Origin: Sulfolobales archaeon
GTDB lineage: Archaea; Thermoproteota; Thermoprotei_A; Sulfolobales; AG1
Reading direction: 5' to 3'
DNA: 42,134 bases
Assembly (NCBI GenBank): GCA_038897115.1
Contig: JAWAXC010000008.1
Location: 1 to 42,134, forward strand
A program made the translations under genes and the position numbers. Below the pieces are notes generated by a model. The model saw nothing but the letters and a program-made list of their open reading frames with translations, did not search any database and was not told the DNA's origin. Below, one piece after another: positions 26,886-36,244 of the stretch (positions are counted from its first letter, which is position 1; each line of letters begins with the position of its first letter).

Positions 26886-27437
26886 ATGGATGTAAATGTG
26901 ATCGATATTCTAGCGGTGCTGATCCCTATTCTATCTGCTCTTGGAGGGATAACATATTGGCTTGGTAGGAAGTTCTCTGAGATCGATACTAGATTTAATG
27001 AGATTGATAAGAGGTTCGAGGCGATTGATAGGAGGCTCGAGGAGCTTAAGGAATATATAGATAGGAGGATCACGAGGCTTGGAGAGGCATTTAGATCTTA
27101 TCAGGAGTTCTTCATAGAATACCTAACCTCCCAAGGATGGTTAAAACCATTAGAGGCGTCGATGCTAAAGAATGAGGCTACTAGAATTGTGAAGCTAGCC
27201 ACTATGAACCCTATCTCCAAGGAGGAGTGGATGAGGATCAAAGAGCTTTTAGAGAAAGACGAGCTAACACTTGAAGAAGCCCTGGAGCTCAGAGAGCTAG
27301 CTAGAAAGGTCACCGATGAATATGGCGATAGGCCTGAGGCGTGGAAGCTACATATATACGCATCAATGATGGTTGGATACGCACTAAGGAAGATGAGGGA
27401 GAAAGAGGAAAAGAGAGAAAAAGAGGAGAAGAAGTAG
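26886..27437 (+). CDS. Membrane-anchored coiled-coil protein of unknown function
   Basis: 183 residues: one N-terminal membrane segment (IDILAVLIPILSALGGITYW), a coiled coil of heptad type (EIDTRFNEIDKRFEAIDRRL), then a helical domain (NPISKEEWMRIKELLEKDEL, YGDRPEAWKLHIYASMMVG) and a Lys/Glu-rich tail. I believe similar proteins occur in other crenarchaea, but I know no function. A promoter-like ATATTATAAATA lies at 26829-26840. It stands alone. Confidence 0.7.
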   Translation: MDVNVIDILAVLIPILSALGGITYWLGRKFSEIDTRFNEIDKRFEAIDRRLEELKEYIDRRITRLGEAFRSYQEFFIEYLTSQGWLKPLEASMLKNEATRIVKLATMNPISKEEWMRIKELLEKDELTLEEALELRELARKVTDEYGDRPEAWKLHIYASMMVGYALRKMREKEEKREKEEKK

Positions 27438-27628
27438 CATTGCCTATATCCACCAGCCAATGAACACGTATTTATACGAATATATAGCCCACCCCTTATC
27501 CATGGCTAGTCAGTTGTTCTTCATACCCATTATTCTATATATGGGCGGGGTTTCCACCGGAGAGAGGGGAGATTGATGATCTAATCGCTTCTATATCCCT
27601 TCCTTAGTATATATCAGATTGTGGGACT

Positions 27629-29266
27629 ATGCCTACAACTGCAAGAATAATCCTTGAAACACTTAGGAACCTCGGCGTTGACAAGATCTTCATAGTATCT
27701 GGAACGGACTACCCAGCTTTCATAGAGGAGAAGGTGAGGGATGAGAGTCTCCCAGATCTTGTTGTGGTTCCACATGAGATCACCGCTGCAGCGGTTGCGA
27801 TGGGATACTCCCTCGGGGGGAAAATAGGTGTTCTAGCTGTACACACAACACCTGGAACCGCTAATGCTCTAGGGGTTATAATGAACTGCTATATATCTCG
27901 AATACCATTGATAGTTATTGCTGGAAGATCCCCCTACACGGAGGATCTCGATAGGGCTTCAAGGAATATAAGGATCCACTGGCCTCAGGAGGCCAGGGAT
28001 CAAGGGGGTATCGTTAGACAATGGGTTAAGTGGGAATATGAGATCAGGGTTGGGAGGCAGGCTCTAGATGTGATCCTAAGGGGGTTTCAGATAGCATATA
28101 GCGAGCCCAGAGGCCCTATATATATAATGATCCCCAGAGAGGTAAGTGTGGAAGAGGTAGAGCCTAGAAAGCCCTATCCCAGGGCCCCCAGCGAGCCTGG
28201 GATATCTAGAAGGGCTGTTGAGGAGGCTTCGAAGATGATCAATGAGGCTGAGAGACCTGTGATCATAGCCTGGAGATCTGGTAGGAGGAGGGAGTGGTTT
28301 GAATCGCTAAAGCGATTCGCAGACGGTGTGGGAATACCTGTTATAAACTATGTTGGTGAGACGCTTAACTACCCTTCAAGGGGTTCTATGGCTATTGATA
28401 GCTATGATATAGAAAAGGCAGATCTATTAATAGTTATAGAGAACGATGTACCCTGGATCCCAAGGATACAGAGACCAAGGGCTGGTGCTAGGGTTATATG
28501 GATCGATGTTGATCCTATTCAAACATATATACCCTATAACGGCTTCCAATGCGATCTATGTATACAATCCACAGTATCTGACGCCCTCGATAGTATATTG
28601 CCTCATACCAAGCCTAAGGATTATATGAAGGAGGAGATCCGTGCTCTCAAAGCGGAGCAGGAGGAAGAGAAGAAGAGATATATTGAGAGGATCTCGAATC
28701 AAAGGCCTGTGAACCCTGCATATCTATCCTATGAAATAGGAAGACTAGCATCTAAATATGGCTTAGCAATCCTAAATGAATACCCATTTAACCCTAGATA
28801 CGCCGATCTTAATGAATATGGATCATACTTTGGGAACCCCTCCATGGGCTACCTTGGATGGGCTTTAGGAGCTGCGGTGGGATATAGAATTGCTAGTGGT
28901 AGAGACGCTATAGCCGTAGTAGGAGATGGATCGTTTATATTTGGTGTGCCAGACGCCTTCTATTATATAGCATATAAATACCCTGTTCTCGTAGTGATCT
29001 TCGATAATGGTGGGTGGCTGGCTAGTGCAAGAGCTGTGAAAGATCTATTCCCCGATGGCGAGGCTGTTAAAAGATCATTCTTCCCAGGAGCTATGTTCGA
29101 TATTAGACTCCCCCTTGGCGAGAATGTGAAGAGCCTTGGAGGCTATTACTCCCTCGTAGAGGATCCAGAGTCGATATGGGGGGAGCTGGAGAAGGGTTAT
29201 ATACATATGAAGAAAACCTTGAAACCATCAGTGATCCAGGTGATCGTTGAGAGGGTTAGAAGCTAG
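27629..29266 (+). CDS. Thiamine-diphosphate enzyme of the acetolactate synthase/benzoylformate decarboxylase superfamily
   Basis: About 545 residues. The PYR domain shows IFIVSGTDYPAF, the catalytic Glu in VVVPHEITAAAVAMGYSLGG and HTTPGTANALGVIMN; the central domain (PVIIAWRSGRR) is Rossmann-like; the PP domain has VVGDGSFIFGVPDAFYYIAY and VIFDNGGW. The enzyme should cleave or form a bond next to a 2-oxo acid or acyl-CoA carbonyl. It lacks the acetolactate synthase FAD motif GRDxFQE seen in the ilvB product 5 kb away, so it is not a second ALS. No partner gene lies next to it, so the substrate stays open. Confidence 0.85.
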   Translation: MPTTARIILETLRNLGVDKIFIVSGTDYPAFIEEKVRDESLPDLVVVPHEITAAAVAMGYSLGGKIGVLAVHTTPGTANALGVIMNCYISRIPLIVIAGRSPYTEDLDRASRNIRIHWPQEARDQGGIVRQWVKWEYEIRVGRQALDVILRGFQIAYSEPRGPIYIMIPREVSVEEVEPRKPYPRAPSEPGISRRAVEEASKMINEAERPVIIAWRSGRRREWFESLKRFADGVGIPVINYVGETLNYPSRGSMAIDSYDIEKADLLIVIENDVPWIPRIQRPRAGARVIWIDVDPIQTYIPYNGFQCDLCIQSTVSDALDSILPHTKPKDYMKEEIRALKAEQEEEKKRYIERISNQRPVNPAYLSYEIGRLASKYGLAILNEYPFNPRYADLNEYGSYFGNPSMGYLGWALGAAVGYRIASGRDAIAVVGDGSFIFGVPDAFYYIAYKYPVLVVIFDNGGWLASARAVKDLFPDGEAVKRSFFPGAMFDIRLPLGENVKSLGGYYSLVEDPESIWGELEKGYIHMKKTLKPSVIQVIVERVRS

Positions 29267-29355
29267 GGTATAGAGCTTTATTAAGGGTTCAAAAGAATGG
29301 ATTATCAATTCATAGATTGTGGATCCTTAGAACTGCTTTTATCTCCTAGGGATTT

Positions 29356-30390
29356 CTATGGCTTAGCAAATGTCTTGACTATTCCGAGGCTTGAGTCTGT
29401 CTTTGCAATGCTTCTCCTCCAATCCCTCTCAATACCGGTTATAGCCCTTATAGCATCTATATTCTCTGGTATCACAATCGCCTCCTGATGTATCGCTTGG
29501 ATCAGGCTTACCTCGTTCCCCCTAACATCTATGCTCTCCTCCCACACCACATTCTCATATATATCGCCCCTAGGCCTCCCCATATCCCTTGCAACCTCTA
29601 TAATCTCTGCTGTAGATGTTATCCCACTCTGATCCGAGCTAACTGTTGCGATCCTAGGGGTCTCCCCAAGTATCTCTAGGATCCTCTGTTTAGTTGTGTT
29701 TTCAGAGAGCCTCATGGTTATCATGTGAACATGCATAAGGGTTGTGGGGGCTGCGACAGCCATTGTAACAATATCCATATCTCCGAGCACGCTCTTCACA
29801 TCATCTGCATGGTGGCTAGGTATCTTGGGAGGGTCTAGGACTATCGCATTTATAGGACCCCTACCGATCTCCTTGGGATCTGCTGCCCTCCTCACAATAT
29901 ATGCCCTCACCTTCTCAACCCTATAGTGATTAGATATAGCCTTTATGATCCTCACAAGGCCTGTGGTGTTGCAGCTCACAACCCTCACAGATCTCGAGCC
30001 TATGGCTTTATCATAGTTGACAAGGGCGTTGAAGCTGATCTCCGCGATGGATGCCTTCTCACCACCCTGGAAGATCATCTTAACCCCGTGTTTCTCGTAG
30101 ACAGGTCTATAGCTCTCACCAACCTTAGAGGGTGTTGTATCTATAACCACATCAACCTTGCCCAAGAGATCCTCGAGAGTACCCCTAACAGGTATGCCCC
30201 TCTTCTCAAACTCTCCAACCCTTTCAGGGCTTGTATATATTGGATAGCCCTTTCTATATGCTATATATGCCTCGTAGTTAGGCCTATTCTTATATATACC
30301 AACGAGGATCATATCTCCTTGCTTCGCAACAGCATCAGCAACCCTCTTCCCAATGGTTCCAAAGCCATTTATAGCTACCCTCACACTCAT
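29356..30390 (-). CDS. gap: Glyceraldehyde-3-phosphate dehydrogenase, archaeal type II (phosphorylating)
   Basis: 344 residues from ATG 30390, which overlaps the pgk stop (ATGA). It interconverts glyceraldehyde 3-phosphate and 1,3-bisphosphoglycerate with NAD(P). The Rossmann start is VRVAINGFGTIGKRVADAV and the catalytic cysteine lies in VVSCNTTGLVRII. Further archaeal-type motifs are RRAADPKEIGRGPINAIVLD and PSHHADDVKSV. In hyperthermophilic crenarchaea this enzyme mainly serves gluconeogenesis. It follows pgk in one operon, as in Sulfolobus. Confidence 0.96.
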   Translation of the reverse strand: MSVRVAINGFGTIGKRVADAVAKQGDMILVGIYKNRPNYEAYIAYRKGYPIYTSPERVGEFEKRGIPVRGTLEDLLGKVDVVIDTTPSKVGESYRPVYEKHGVKMIFQGGEKASIAEISFNALVNYDKAIGSRSVRVVSCNTTGLVRIIKAISNHYRVEKVRAYIVRRAADPKEIGRGPINAIVLDPPKIPSHHADDVKSVLGDMDIVTMAVAAPTTLMHVHMITMRLSENTTKQRILEILGETPRIATVSSDQSGITSTAEIIEVARDMGRPRGDIYENVVWEESIDVRGNEVSLIQAIHQEAIVIPENIDAIRAITGIERDWRRSIAKTDSSLGIVKTFAKP

Positions 30391-31622
30391 CCCCACCACC
30401 TCCTAGCAGAGATCCTTAGCGCCTCAAGAGCTGGAAGAGGCTCTCCAGATAGATATGTTAGCAAAGCACCACCACCTGTTGAGACTAGAACTCTGGATCT
30501 ATCGTAGTCCTCTGGAACCATAGAGCCTAGATGGCCCCCACCAATTATAACCCTAGCCCTTGAAGAGAGAGCCTCTCTAAGCAGGGCCTCAGTACCGGCT
30601 CTAAACCTCTCATCCTCTATATATCCCGCGGGACCCCTCATAACTATTACCCTAGCACCCCTCATGATCCTGCTATACTCCTCTATAGTCTCCTCACCTA
30701 TATCGAGAGCTCTTCCACCAGCCTTGAGATCGCTTACCCTGAGGTTCTCCACAGCCTCCCCTCTGAGAACCCTATAATCCCTTGGAAGTATTATAGGCAC
30801 CCCAGCCCCCATGGTCTCCCTAGCATCTTCTAGAAGCTGGGTATAGCCTTTCGAGCTTAGGAAGGATCTATTCTCATCCCCTAGATCCGTTCCCAAGGCC
30901 ATGTGATAGACAAGGGATATAACCCCTGTTAGGAGTATAGCGTCAGCAGCTCTTCTAGAAACAATATTCCTTATAATTTTCACTGTATCCTGCACCTTAG
31001 CACCCCCTAGAACGAAGATCCTGGGTCTACTCTCCTCGGAGAAGGCTTTTGAGAGCTCTAAGAGCTCCCTCTCCATTATAGGCCCAGCAACACCCCTCAT
31101 AACAACTGGGAACCCCACGATGCTGGGCTGAGATCTATGGGATGCTCCAAATGCATCGTTAACATATATATCGAAGTATTTTGAGAGCTTTCTAACATAG
31201 ATCCTATTGGCCTGAGCCTCTGGAGGCGCCTCGATCATCTCCTCGGAGAGGAATCTGATGTTCTCAAGCATTATAGCCTCGCCAGGCTCTAGAGAGGAGA
31301 TCCTCTTTATAGCATATGGTCCTATAATATCGTCTACATACTCAATGTTATAACCTGTGTATTTAGATAGCCTCTCACAATGCTCCATAAGAGTTGTGAA
31401 ATCGCTATCCCCAGGCCTCCCCTGATGAGCTATAATAACAATGCTAGCTCCCATCTCTATTAGCTTCTTAACACTCTCAGCATGGGCCTTTATCCTGCTA
31501 TCATCTGATATCCTCTTAGACCTAGGATCTATTGGGGAGTTAAGATCAAGCCTTAAGAGGATCTTTTTAGAGGATAGATCTATATCTCCGATCCCATAGA
31601 ATCCGAGGATCTTGTACGACAA
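30387..31622 (-). CDS. pgk: 3-phosphoglycerate kinase
   Basis: 411 residues from TTG 31622 (SYKILGFYGIGDIDLSSKKI). It transfers phosphate between ATP and 3-phosphoglycerate. Motifs include LLRLDLNSPID, SDDSRIKAH, VIIAHQGRPGD, LENIRFLSEE, VNDAFGASHRSQPS and, near the C-terminus, VIIGGGHLGSM. The Lys of the usual R-V-D-x-N-V-P loop reads LRLDLNSP, an archaeal variant. It is the first gene of pgk-gap. The upstream gap holds repeats of a TATACCCAT word and a palindrome that may be its control site. Confidence 0.95.
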   Translation of the reverse strand: MSYKILGFYGIGDIDLSSKKILLRLDLNSPIDPRSKRISDDSRIKAHAESVKKLIEMGASIVIIAHQGRPGDSDFTTLMEHCERLSKYTGYNIEYVDDIIGPYAIKRISSLEPGEAIMLENIRFLSEEMIEAPPEAQANRIYVRKLSKYFDIYVNDAFGASHRSQPSIVGFPVVMRGVAGPIMERELLELSKAFSEESRPRIFVLGGAKVQDTVKIIRNIVSRRAADAILLTGVISLVYHMALGTDLGDENRSFLSSKGYTQLLEDARETMGAGVPIILPRDYRVLRGEAVENLRVSDLKAGGRALDIGEETIEEYSRIMRGARVIVMRGPAGYIEDERFRAGTEALLREALSSRARVIIGGGHLGSMVPEDYDRSRVLVSTGGGALLTYLSGEPLPALEALRISARRWWG

Positions 31623-31662
31623 AAACTTCTCCCCATATCATATATCCAAGGAGGCTATTAAG

Positions 31663-31740
31663 ATTATACCCATCTACTATGTATATACCCTAGTATCTAT
31701 ATTTATCCACCTCTATATGAGTATTAATGGGTATACCCAT
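31663..31740 (-). promoter_or_regulatory. pgk-gap control region with repeated GGGTATA sites
   Basis: ATGGGTATACCCAT (31727-31740) is a perfect 14-base palindrome. Half-sites recur as ATTATACCCAT (31663-31673) and GTATATACCC (31681-31690). The minus-strand copy near 31668 (GGGTATAATC) is also the best TATA-box candidate for pgk, about 45 bases before its TTG start. The pattern suggests a repressor or activator of the glycolytic/gluconeogenic operon binding as a dimer. Confidence 0.5.
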
Positions 31741-31745
31741 TCTAC

Positions 31746-32804
31746 CTAGCCCCTCAATAGATCTCTAATAACTGTTATAAGCTCCTCATTATCCCTCCTC
31801 CCCCTCACAGAGATCCTCAGATATCCCTTCCCCAAGCCTTTGAAGGAGCTGCAATCCCTAAGAGAAATCCCCCTCTCCAACAGCTCATCTAGGATTTCCT
31901 CGGCTTTATCGCCAAACCATGTTAATATGTAGTTAGCAATACTTCTATAGACCTTCGGAACCCCTGCTCCTCTAAGGCTCTCTATAAGGAAGCCCCTCTC
32001 CCCAGCTATATATACCCTGGATCTCTCGATGAAGTTCTTCATCTCAGCCGGGTATATAGCTAGTAGCTTTGAAATAGCGCACTCAGCTATAGAATTAACA
32101 TTCCAGGGAGGTCTTATATCATCAAAAACCCTTAGAACCCTTTTCGACGAGGTGTATAGAAATCCAAGCCTTAAGCCAGGGATTGAGAGCCATTTCGTAA
32201 GTGATCTGAGGATCACCATGTTCTCCGGAGGCTCCACAGGCTTTAGTGGACATATATCACAGAGCTCTGCATATGCCTCATCTATGACTATATAGCCTCT
32301 GCATCTATCCAGAGCTCTATAGAGCTTCTCTATATCTATATAAGAGCCTGTTGGGTTGTTAGGATTGCTCATATATATCATAGTATATGGATCTCTGCAG
32401 AGGCTCTCCAAATCCCCAAGATCTTCTTCATTCAGGATGAATCTATCCCCTCGCTCCTTATACTGTATATAGATGCTCTCAATACCAAGAGATCTACAGG
32501 CCAGCATGTGATCTCCGAATGTTGGCTCTATAGATAAGACCCTCCTAGGCCTGAAAGCTAGCAGGGCTAGTGTGAAGCCCTCTGAAGAGCCGTTAAGGGG
32601 TAGTAATGAATCCTCATCAACCCCATAGAATTCGGAGAGGCTTCTCCTAAGATCTCTATAGCTATAGTCGGGATATCTCTTCAACATATCCTCTAGAGCA
32701 CAGATGCCTCTCAGAACCCTGTAGAGCTCCTCCGGCGGGCCCAGAGGATTTGTGTTCACGCTGAAATCCAGCCTAGCCCTTACCGAGCCACCGTGGATCC
32801 GCAT
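31746..32804 (-). CDS. cobD: CobD/CobC-like aminotransferase-fold enzyme (threonine-phosphate decarboxylase)
   Basis: 352 residues, PLP fold type I. The start HGGSVRARLDFSVNTNPLGP is the hallmark of the CobD/CobC branch, then NPNNPTGSY, VIDEAYAELCD and the PLP lysine in SLTKWLSIPGLRLGF. CobD makes aminopropanol phosphate for the cobamide side chain. It is the last gene of cobT-cbiZ-cobY-cobD and its start overlaps the end of cobY. Histidinol-phosphate aminotransferase is the close alternative family; the HGG/DFSVNTNP start and the operon argue against it. Confidence 0.88.
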   Translation of the reverse strand: MRIHGGSVRARLDFSVNTNPLGPPEELYRVLRGICALEDMLKRYPDYSYRDLRRSLSEFYGVDEDSLLPLNGSSEGFTLALLAFRPRRVLSIEPTFGDHMLACRSLGIESIYIQYKERGDRFILNEEDLGDLESLCRDPYTMIYMSNPNNPTGSYIDIEKLYRALDRCRGYIVIDEAYAELCDICPLKPVEPPENMVILRSLTKWLSIPGLRLGFLYTSSKRVLRVFDDIRPPWNVNSIAECAISKLLAIYPAEMKNFIERSRVYIAGERGFLIESLRGAGVPKVYRSIANYILTWFGDKAEEILDELLERGISLRDCSSFKGLGKGYLRISVRGRRDNEELITVIRDLLRG

Positions 32805-33328
32805 ATCTCCTCAGCCCTCGCAAGATCCTCCGGGGTATCTATATCCATGAATATCTCTGAGTATTGATAGTCTATATTAGCCCAGGAAGTTCCATCACCG
32901 GTTATGAGGGATATACCTATAGGCTCACAAGATCCTTCCCTACATATTCTAAGGGTGACCACAGGCTCTCCAGCCTCGAATGCTCTTGAGAGGAAAGATT
33001 CTATAGCATCTGGTGTTATGAAGGGAAGATCGGCTGGTAGAACAAGCACGGGTTTATCGAGCTTTGAAAGAGCCTCAGAAAGATCCCATGGATATCCCTT
33101 CCCACTTGTTTCTATGCATCTATATATCCTACATAGATCCTCGGAATAGGCCTTAGTATGGGGAGACACAGCTATATATACATCTCCCAGCCCAGATACA
33201 GCTTCTAAAACCCTGTCTATGAGCCTCTTACCACATACATCTATAAACACTTTGCCAGGGCCTCCGAATCTCCTGCTAAGCCCTCCAGCCATCACGAGGA
33301 TCGAGACTCTATTTCTCCGCCTCTCCAC
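32780..33328 (-). CDS. cobY: Adenosylcobinamide-phosphate guanylyltransferase (CobY)
   Basis: About 182 residues from GTG 33328, overlapping the cbiZ end by 20 bases; the frame is open further but would reach far into cbiZ. The nucleotidyltransferase start ILVMAGGLSRRFGGPGKVFI, then VLVLPADLPFITPDAI and IDTPEDLARAEEI, are typical of CobY, the archaeal replacement for CobU that activates cobinamide phosphate with GTP. A molybdopterin guanylyltransferase would look similar; neighbours decide. GAGAGGAGAG upstream is a plausible ribosome site. Confidence 0.85.
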   Translation of the reverse strand: MERRRNRVSILVMAGGLSRRFGGPGKVFIDVCGKRLIDRVLEAVSGLGDVYIAVSPHTKAYSEDLCRIYRCIETSGKGYPWDLSEALSKLDKPVLVLPADLPFITPDAIESFLSRAFEAGEPVVTLRICREGSCEPIGISLITGDGTSWANIDYQYSEIFMDIDTPEDLARAEEICGSTVAR

Positions 33329-34142
33329 AGTCTCTCCTCTCACCGAGATTCTCAAGAGCCCTTCTGATCTCTTCGAAACTCTCATCATCTATCCAAGGGA
33401 TAATGGCGAGTCTTCTGAGCTGGGTTATAAGGAGTGAGAGTCTCTTTATAAGTAGCTCCCTCGCCTCGATACCATGGTGCCCAGAAGATCTCTCTAGCCC
33501 CATATATCTTAGATAGTCCTTGGAATCCCTTCTAAGCATATGCCTCCTAATAATTTCCAACACAGCTGAAGCAGCTAGAAACCCAACAGTGGTTCCCAGG
33601 CCAGCATATGTATTGGTGCCTGGTGGAGATGCAACTACAGTTGCATCTGAAACGGTTCCCACAGCTGGGAGGCCTTCACATGATAAGCCCAGGATCGAGA
33701 TTATCCCTGCCTTAGCCTCTGACACGGATCTGAATAGATCTGTGATTCCTGTTTCATCAAGCCCTAGATCTGTGGCTAGAAAGATGTTAATAGTGCCCAC
33801 CCCCCTTATACCTCTAGGCTCTAACCCGATGCATGCTGGATGTGTAAGCCCTACGGTAGCTATAGCCTCAACCCTAACCCCATCCCTCTCCAGAGCTACG
33901 TATATGTATTCGCTAACATCAGCAGCTGTTAGGAAAACAGCTGGATTTCTTCTAACCATTGTTGCAATGGATCTTGCATATTCCTGGGGTGATGGGTTGG
34001 AGAAGCATTTATCCACCTTCTTAAATATAGCCGAGTCGATCCATGCCAGCCCTCCCCCATAGACAGTTGTTCCAAGGGATCTCATAGTGGTTGGGAGCTC
34101 TACAAGCAGTGTCTCGCCATCTAATAGCCTAGGTCTTAGCAT
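33309..34142 (-). CDS. cbiZ: Adenosylcobinamide amidohydrolase (CbiZ)
   Basis: 277 residues. CbiZ cleaves the side chain of adenosylcobinamide to adenosylcobyric acid so that imported corrinoids enter the archaeal pathway. Family motifs are SLGTTVYGGGLAWID, TAADVSEYIYV, ATVGLTHPACIG and GTVSDATVVASP. A C-terminal helical extension (LLIKRLSLLITQLRRLAIIP) is present. The start ATG 34142 overlaps the cobT end by 14 bases. Presence of cbiZ implies the organism scavenges cobinamides. Confidence 0.9.
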   Translation of the reverse strand: MLRPRLLDGETLLVELPTTMRSLGTTVYGGGLAWIDSAIFKKVDKCFSNPSPQEYARSIATMVRRNPAVFLTAADVSEYIYVALERDGVRVEAIATVGLTHPACIGLEPRGIRGVGTINIFLATDLGLDETGITDLFRSVSEAKAGIISILGLSCEGLPAVGTVSDATVVASPPGTNTYAGLGTTVGFLAASAVLEIIRRHMLRRDSKDYLRYMGLERSSGHHGIEARELLIKRLSLLITQLRRLAIIPWIDDESFEEIRRALENLGERRDCGEAEK

Positions 34143-35193
34143 AATTTGTTAGCACCCCATACTCCCTATATATGGAGGATAGCACCTCATCAAGGCTATA
34201 CCCTTTTAAAAGGGCTAGCAGGCATGTTCCCCCAGCGCCTACACCTTCTTTCACATAGCCCTCATCATATTTTCTAAGACCTGGATAGGGTGATCCGCTA
34301 AAACTTAGATCTATATATGCTAGGGATACCTCGGGGGCTATCTCTCTAAGCATACCCGATAGATCAGCTGTTGGATCCTCTATAACCCATCTAGTTGTTG
34401 CAACGTGTAGACCCTCCAGAGACCCTCGGATCCTCTTTGCAAGAGCCACCGCAGAGGCCATCTGGGTGCCTCCAGCAAGCAATACCTCAGAGCCTCTCTC
34501 GAGGGCCCCAACAGCTATCCCAGCTATAGATATGTGTAGGGGGTCGCCAACGCTATCGTTAAGATCAAATAGATCCATATTCCTCGAAACCCTTTCAAGG
34601 GCCTTCGAAACAACCCTCCTCTTAAGCTCCAAAGGGTTATCCTTTGAGGAGCTGCTCACCGCAGCCCTATAGCCTAGGGCCTCGAGGATCGACATAGCGG
34701 TTGTTGTACCCCCAGGCATGCTCTCCCCTATAACCAGCAATCCATAGCTTCTACCGAGAACCCTACCCAAAATCCTTGCCTCGCTAAACAGCCTTCTAGA
34801 GGTGCCGCGCGGAAGAGCGTTCTCAACATCTATAGAGCCTCCCACAACCCTGCTAGAGAGATCTATATGGGTTATCATGGGCTCAACATAGGAGCCCGAG
34901 TCAACGACAAGAGGCTTCCTACCAAGAAGGTTAAGACACGCCCTTGTAAGAAGAGCTGGGGTTGGAAGACCATCAGGGGTTACAGGGATCACATCCATGG
35001 TTCTAGGCCTTCCACATGAGAGATACTCAACATCAAGGGCAGGTGTATATAGGGTTAGCTGGGGGGTAGCCCCTGCAATAGAAATCCCCGGGATGGTTGA
35101 GGTTTTTGTGGAAGCGATGAGGTAGATGGTTACATAGCTATCTAGATCCAGATCATCTAGAGACCCCCTTAAAACCCTGAAACCTCTGCCCAT
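34129..35193 (-). CDS. cobT: Archaeal CobT-like nicotinate-nucleotide:dimethylbenzimidazole phosphoribosyltransferase (UPF0284 type)
   Basis: 354 residues. It should activate the lower-ligand base of cobamides. Motifs include TIPGISIAGATPQLTLYTPA, VVDSGSYVEPM, GESMPGGTTTAMSILEALGY, VLLAGGTQMASAVAL and the C-terminal GVGAGGTCLLALLKGYS. This is the archaeal family annotated as CobT-like. It heads the operon and the TATA-like AAATAAATATATATGG (35208-35223) lies just upstream, fitting a nearly leaderless transcript. Confidence 0.88.
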   Translation of the reverse strand: MGRGFRVLRGSLDDLDLDSYVTIYLIASTKTSTIPGISIAGATPQLTLYTPALDVEYLSCGRPRTMDVIPVTPDGLPTPALLTRACLNLLGRKPLVVDSGSYVEPMITHIDLSSRVVGGSIDVENALPRGTSRRLFSEARILGRVLGRSYGLLVIGESMPGGTTTAMSILEALGYRAAVSSSSKDNPLELKRRVVSKALERVSRNMDLFDLNDSVGDPLHISIAGIAVGALERGSEVLLAGGTQMASAVALAKRIRGSLEGLHVATTRWVIEDPTADLSGMLREIAPEVSLAYIDLSFSGSPYPGLRKYDEGYVKEGVGAGGTCLLALLKGYSLDEVLSSIYREYGVLTNYAKT

Positions 35194-35447
35194 ATGGATA
35201 TACCATCCATATATATTTATTTAGGAATATATAGAAGCCATCGGAGGGCTATTCAATGATCAGCCCCGGATCTATCCTCCTCATATATTCAGATCATAAC
35301 CCCCTCATCACACCATATCTAGAGTATATTCCGAGATATAAATATCTATACTTAAGGTATGCTGCTTTTTAGCTTTTATAGATTAGAATGCTCTCAAGAA
35401 CCTAGCATTCTATAGCGGGGCTTATATTTTTTATTTAATGCACTACT

Positions 35448-36224
35448 ATGGGAAGGGCTGTGACGTCTCGAGAGGGTTTGCAAAGCATTGCTATCCCTGT
35501 TGCGAGATATTTAGCTATATCATTTATTCTAGGTGTTGGTGTTTTTATTCTCTATATAGGGTTGATAATGCTCTTCCTGATCCTTCTAGGCTTTCCAATG
35601 CCCTTAAGTATTTTGATCATCGTCATAGGATCGATTCTATGTTTTGTGGGGATGGGTATTGCAGCTCCAAGCATAATATATCTGGGAGGAGCTCTATCAA
35701 CACATGCTAGGGACTCTGCTTCGAAGCTCAGTAGTTATCTCTCATCAAGGGGGATAGATATACAGGGCTTCTCAGCTGAGATAAATGCTATTAGAAGTAA
35801 TAGACCCTCCCTTTTAACAAGCCTCAAGCTACTCATAATATCTATGGTACTCCTATTCCTCTTCCTACTATCAATTCTAATCCCCCTAGATCCTCTGATA
35901 AGGTTAGCACTAGTACTTATAACAGGGGTAGCATCACCAGTAGCTGTGATCTCCTCTATCTATTCACTAATAGAGGATCTTGAGGTATGGCTCTACATAC
36001 ATAGATCTCAAGAGATATCTATTATAAGAAAAATATCTAGAGAAGATCCACTTATAGAAGGGGTTAATAGCAAGAGAAGCTCTATATCCCTCGGGATCTT
36101 CCTCGCAATTATAACACTAGGGCTCTATATCATCTACTCCCTATCAACCTCTATACTAAATCTCAGCAGGCATATGGAATGGCATTCAGAGCTAGACGAA
36201 GCATTGAGCGGAGGTAGATCATAG
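35448..36224 (+). CDS. Integral membrane protein, unknown
   Basis: 258 residues with an N-terminal pair of membrane segments (LAISFILGVGVFILYIGLIM, LSILIIVIGSILCFVGMGIA), a soluble loop of about 50 residues, a second pair (LKLLIISMVLLFLFLLSILI, LALVLITGVASPVAVIS), and a last segment near the C-terminus (LGIFLAIITLGLYIIYSLST). No family is recognised. It lies alone between the cob operon and the RNA candidate at 36245, in convergence with the latter. Confidence 0.65.
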   Translation: MGRAVTSREGLQSIAIPVARYLAISFILGVGVFILYIGLIMLFLILLGFPMPLSILIIVIGSILCFVGMGIAAPSIIYLGGALSTHARDSASKLSSYLSSRGIDIQGFSAEINAIRSNRPSLLTSLKLLIISMVLLFLFLLSILIPLDPLIRLALVLITGVASPVAVISSIYSLIEDLEVWLYIHRSQEISIIRKISREDPLIEGVNSKRSSISLGIFLAIITLGLYIIYSLSTSILNLSRHMEWHSELDEALSGGRS

Positions 36225-36244
36225 CTATTCTTTCAATTCTTCTT

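Noticed and set aside
27530-27575. GGGCGGGGTTTCC as a fifth IS200/IS605-type hairpin
   Set aside because: The pairing arm is missing and the shared flanking words are absent.
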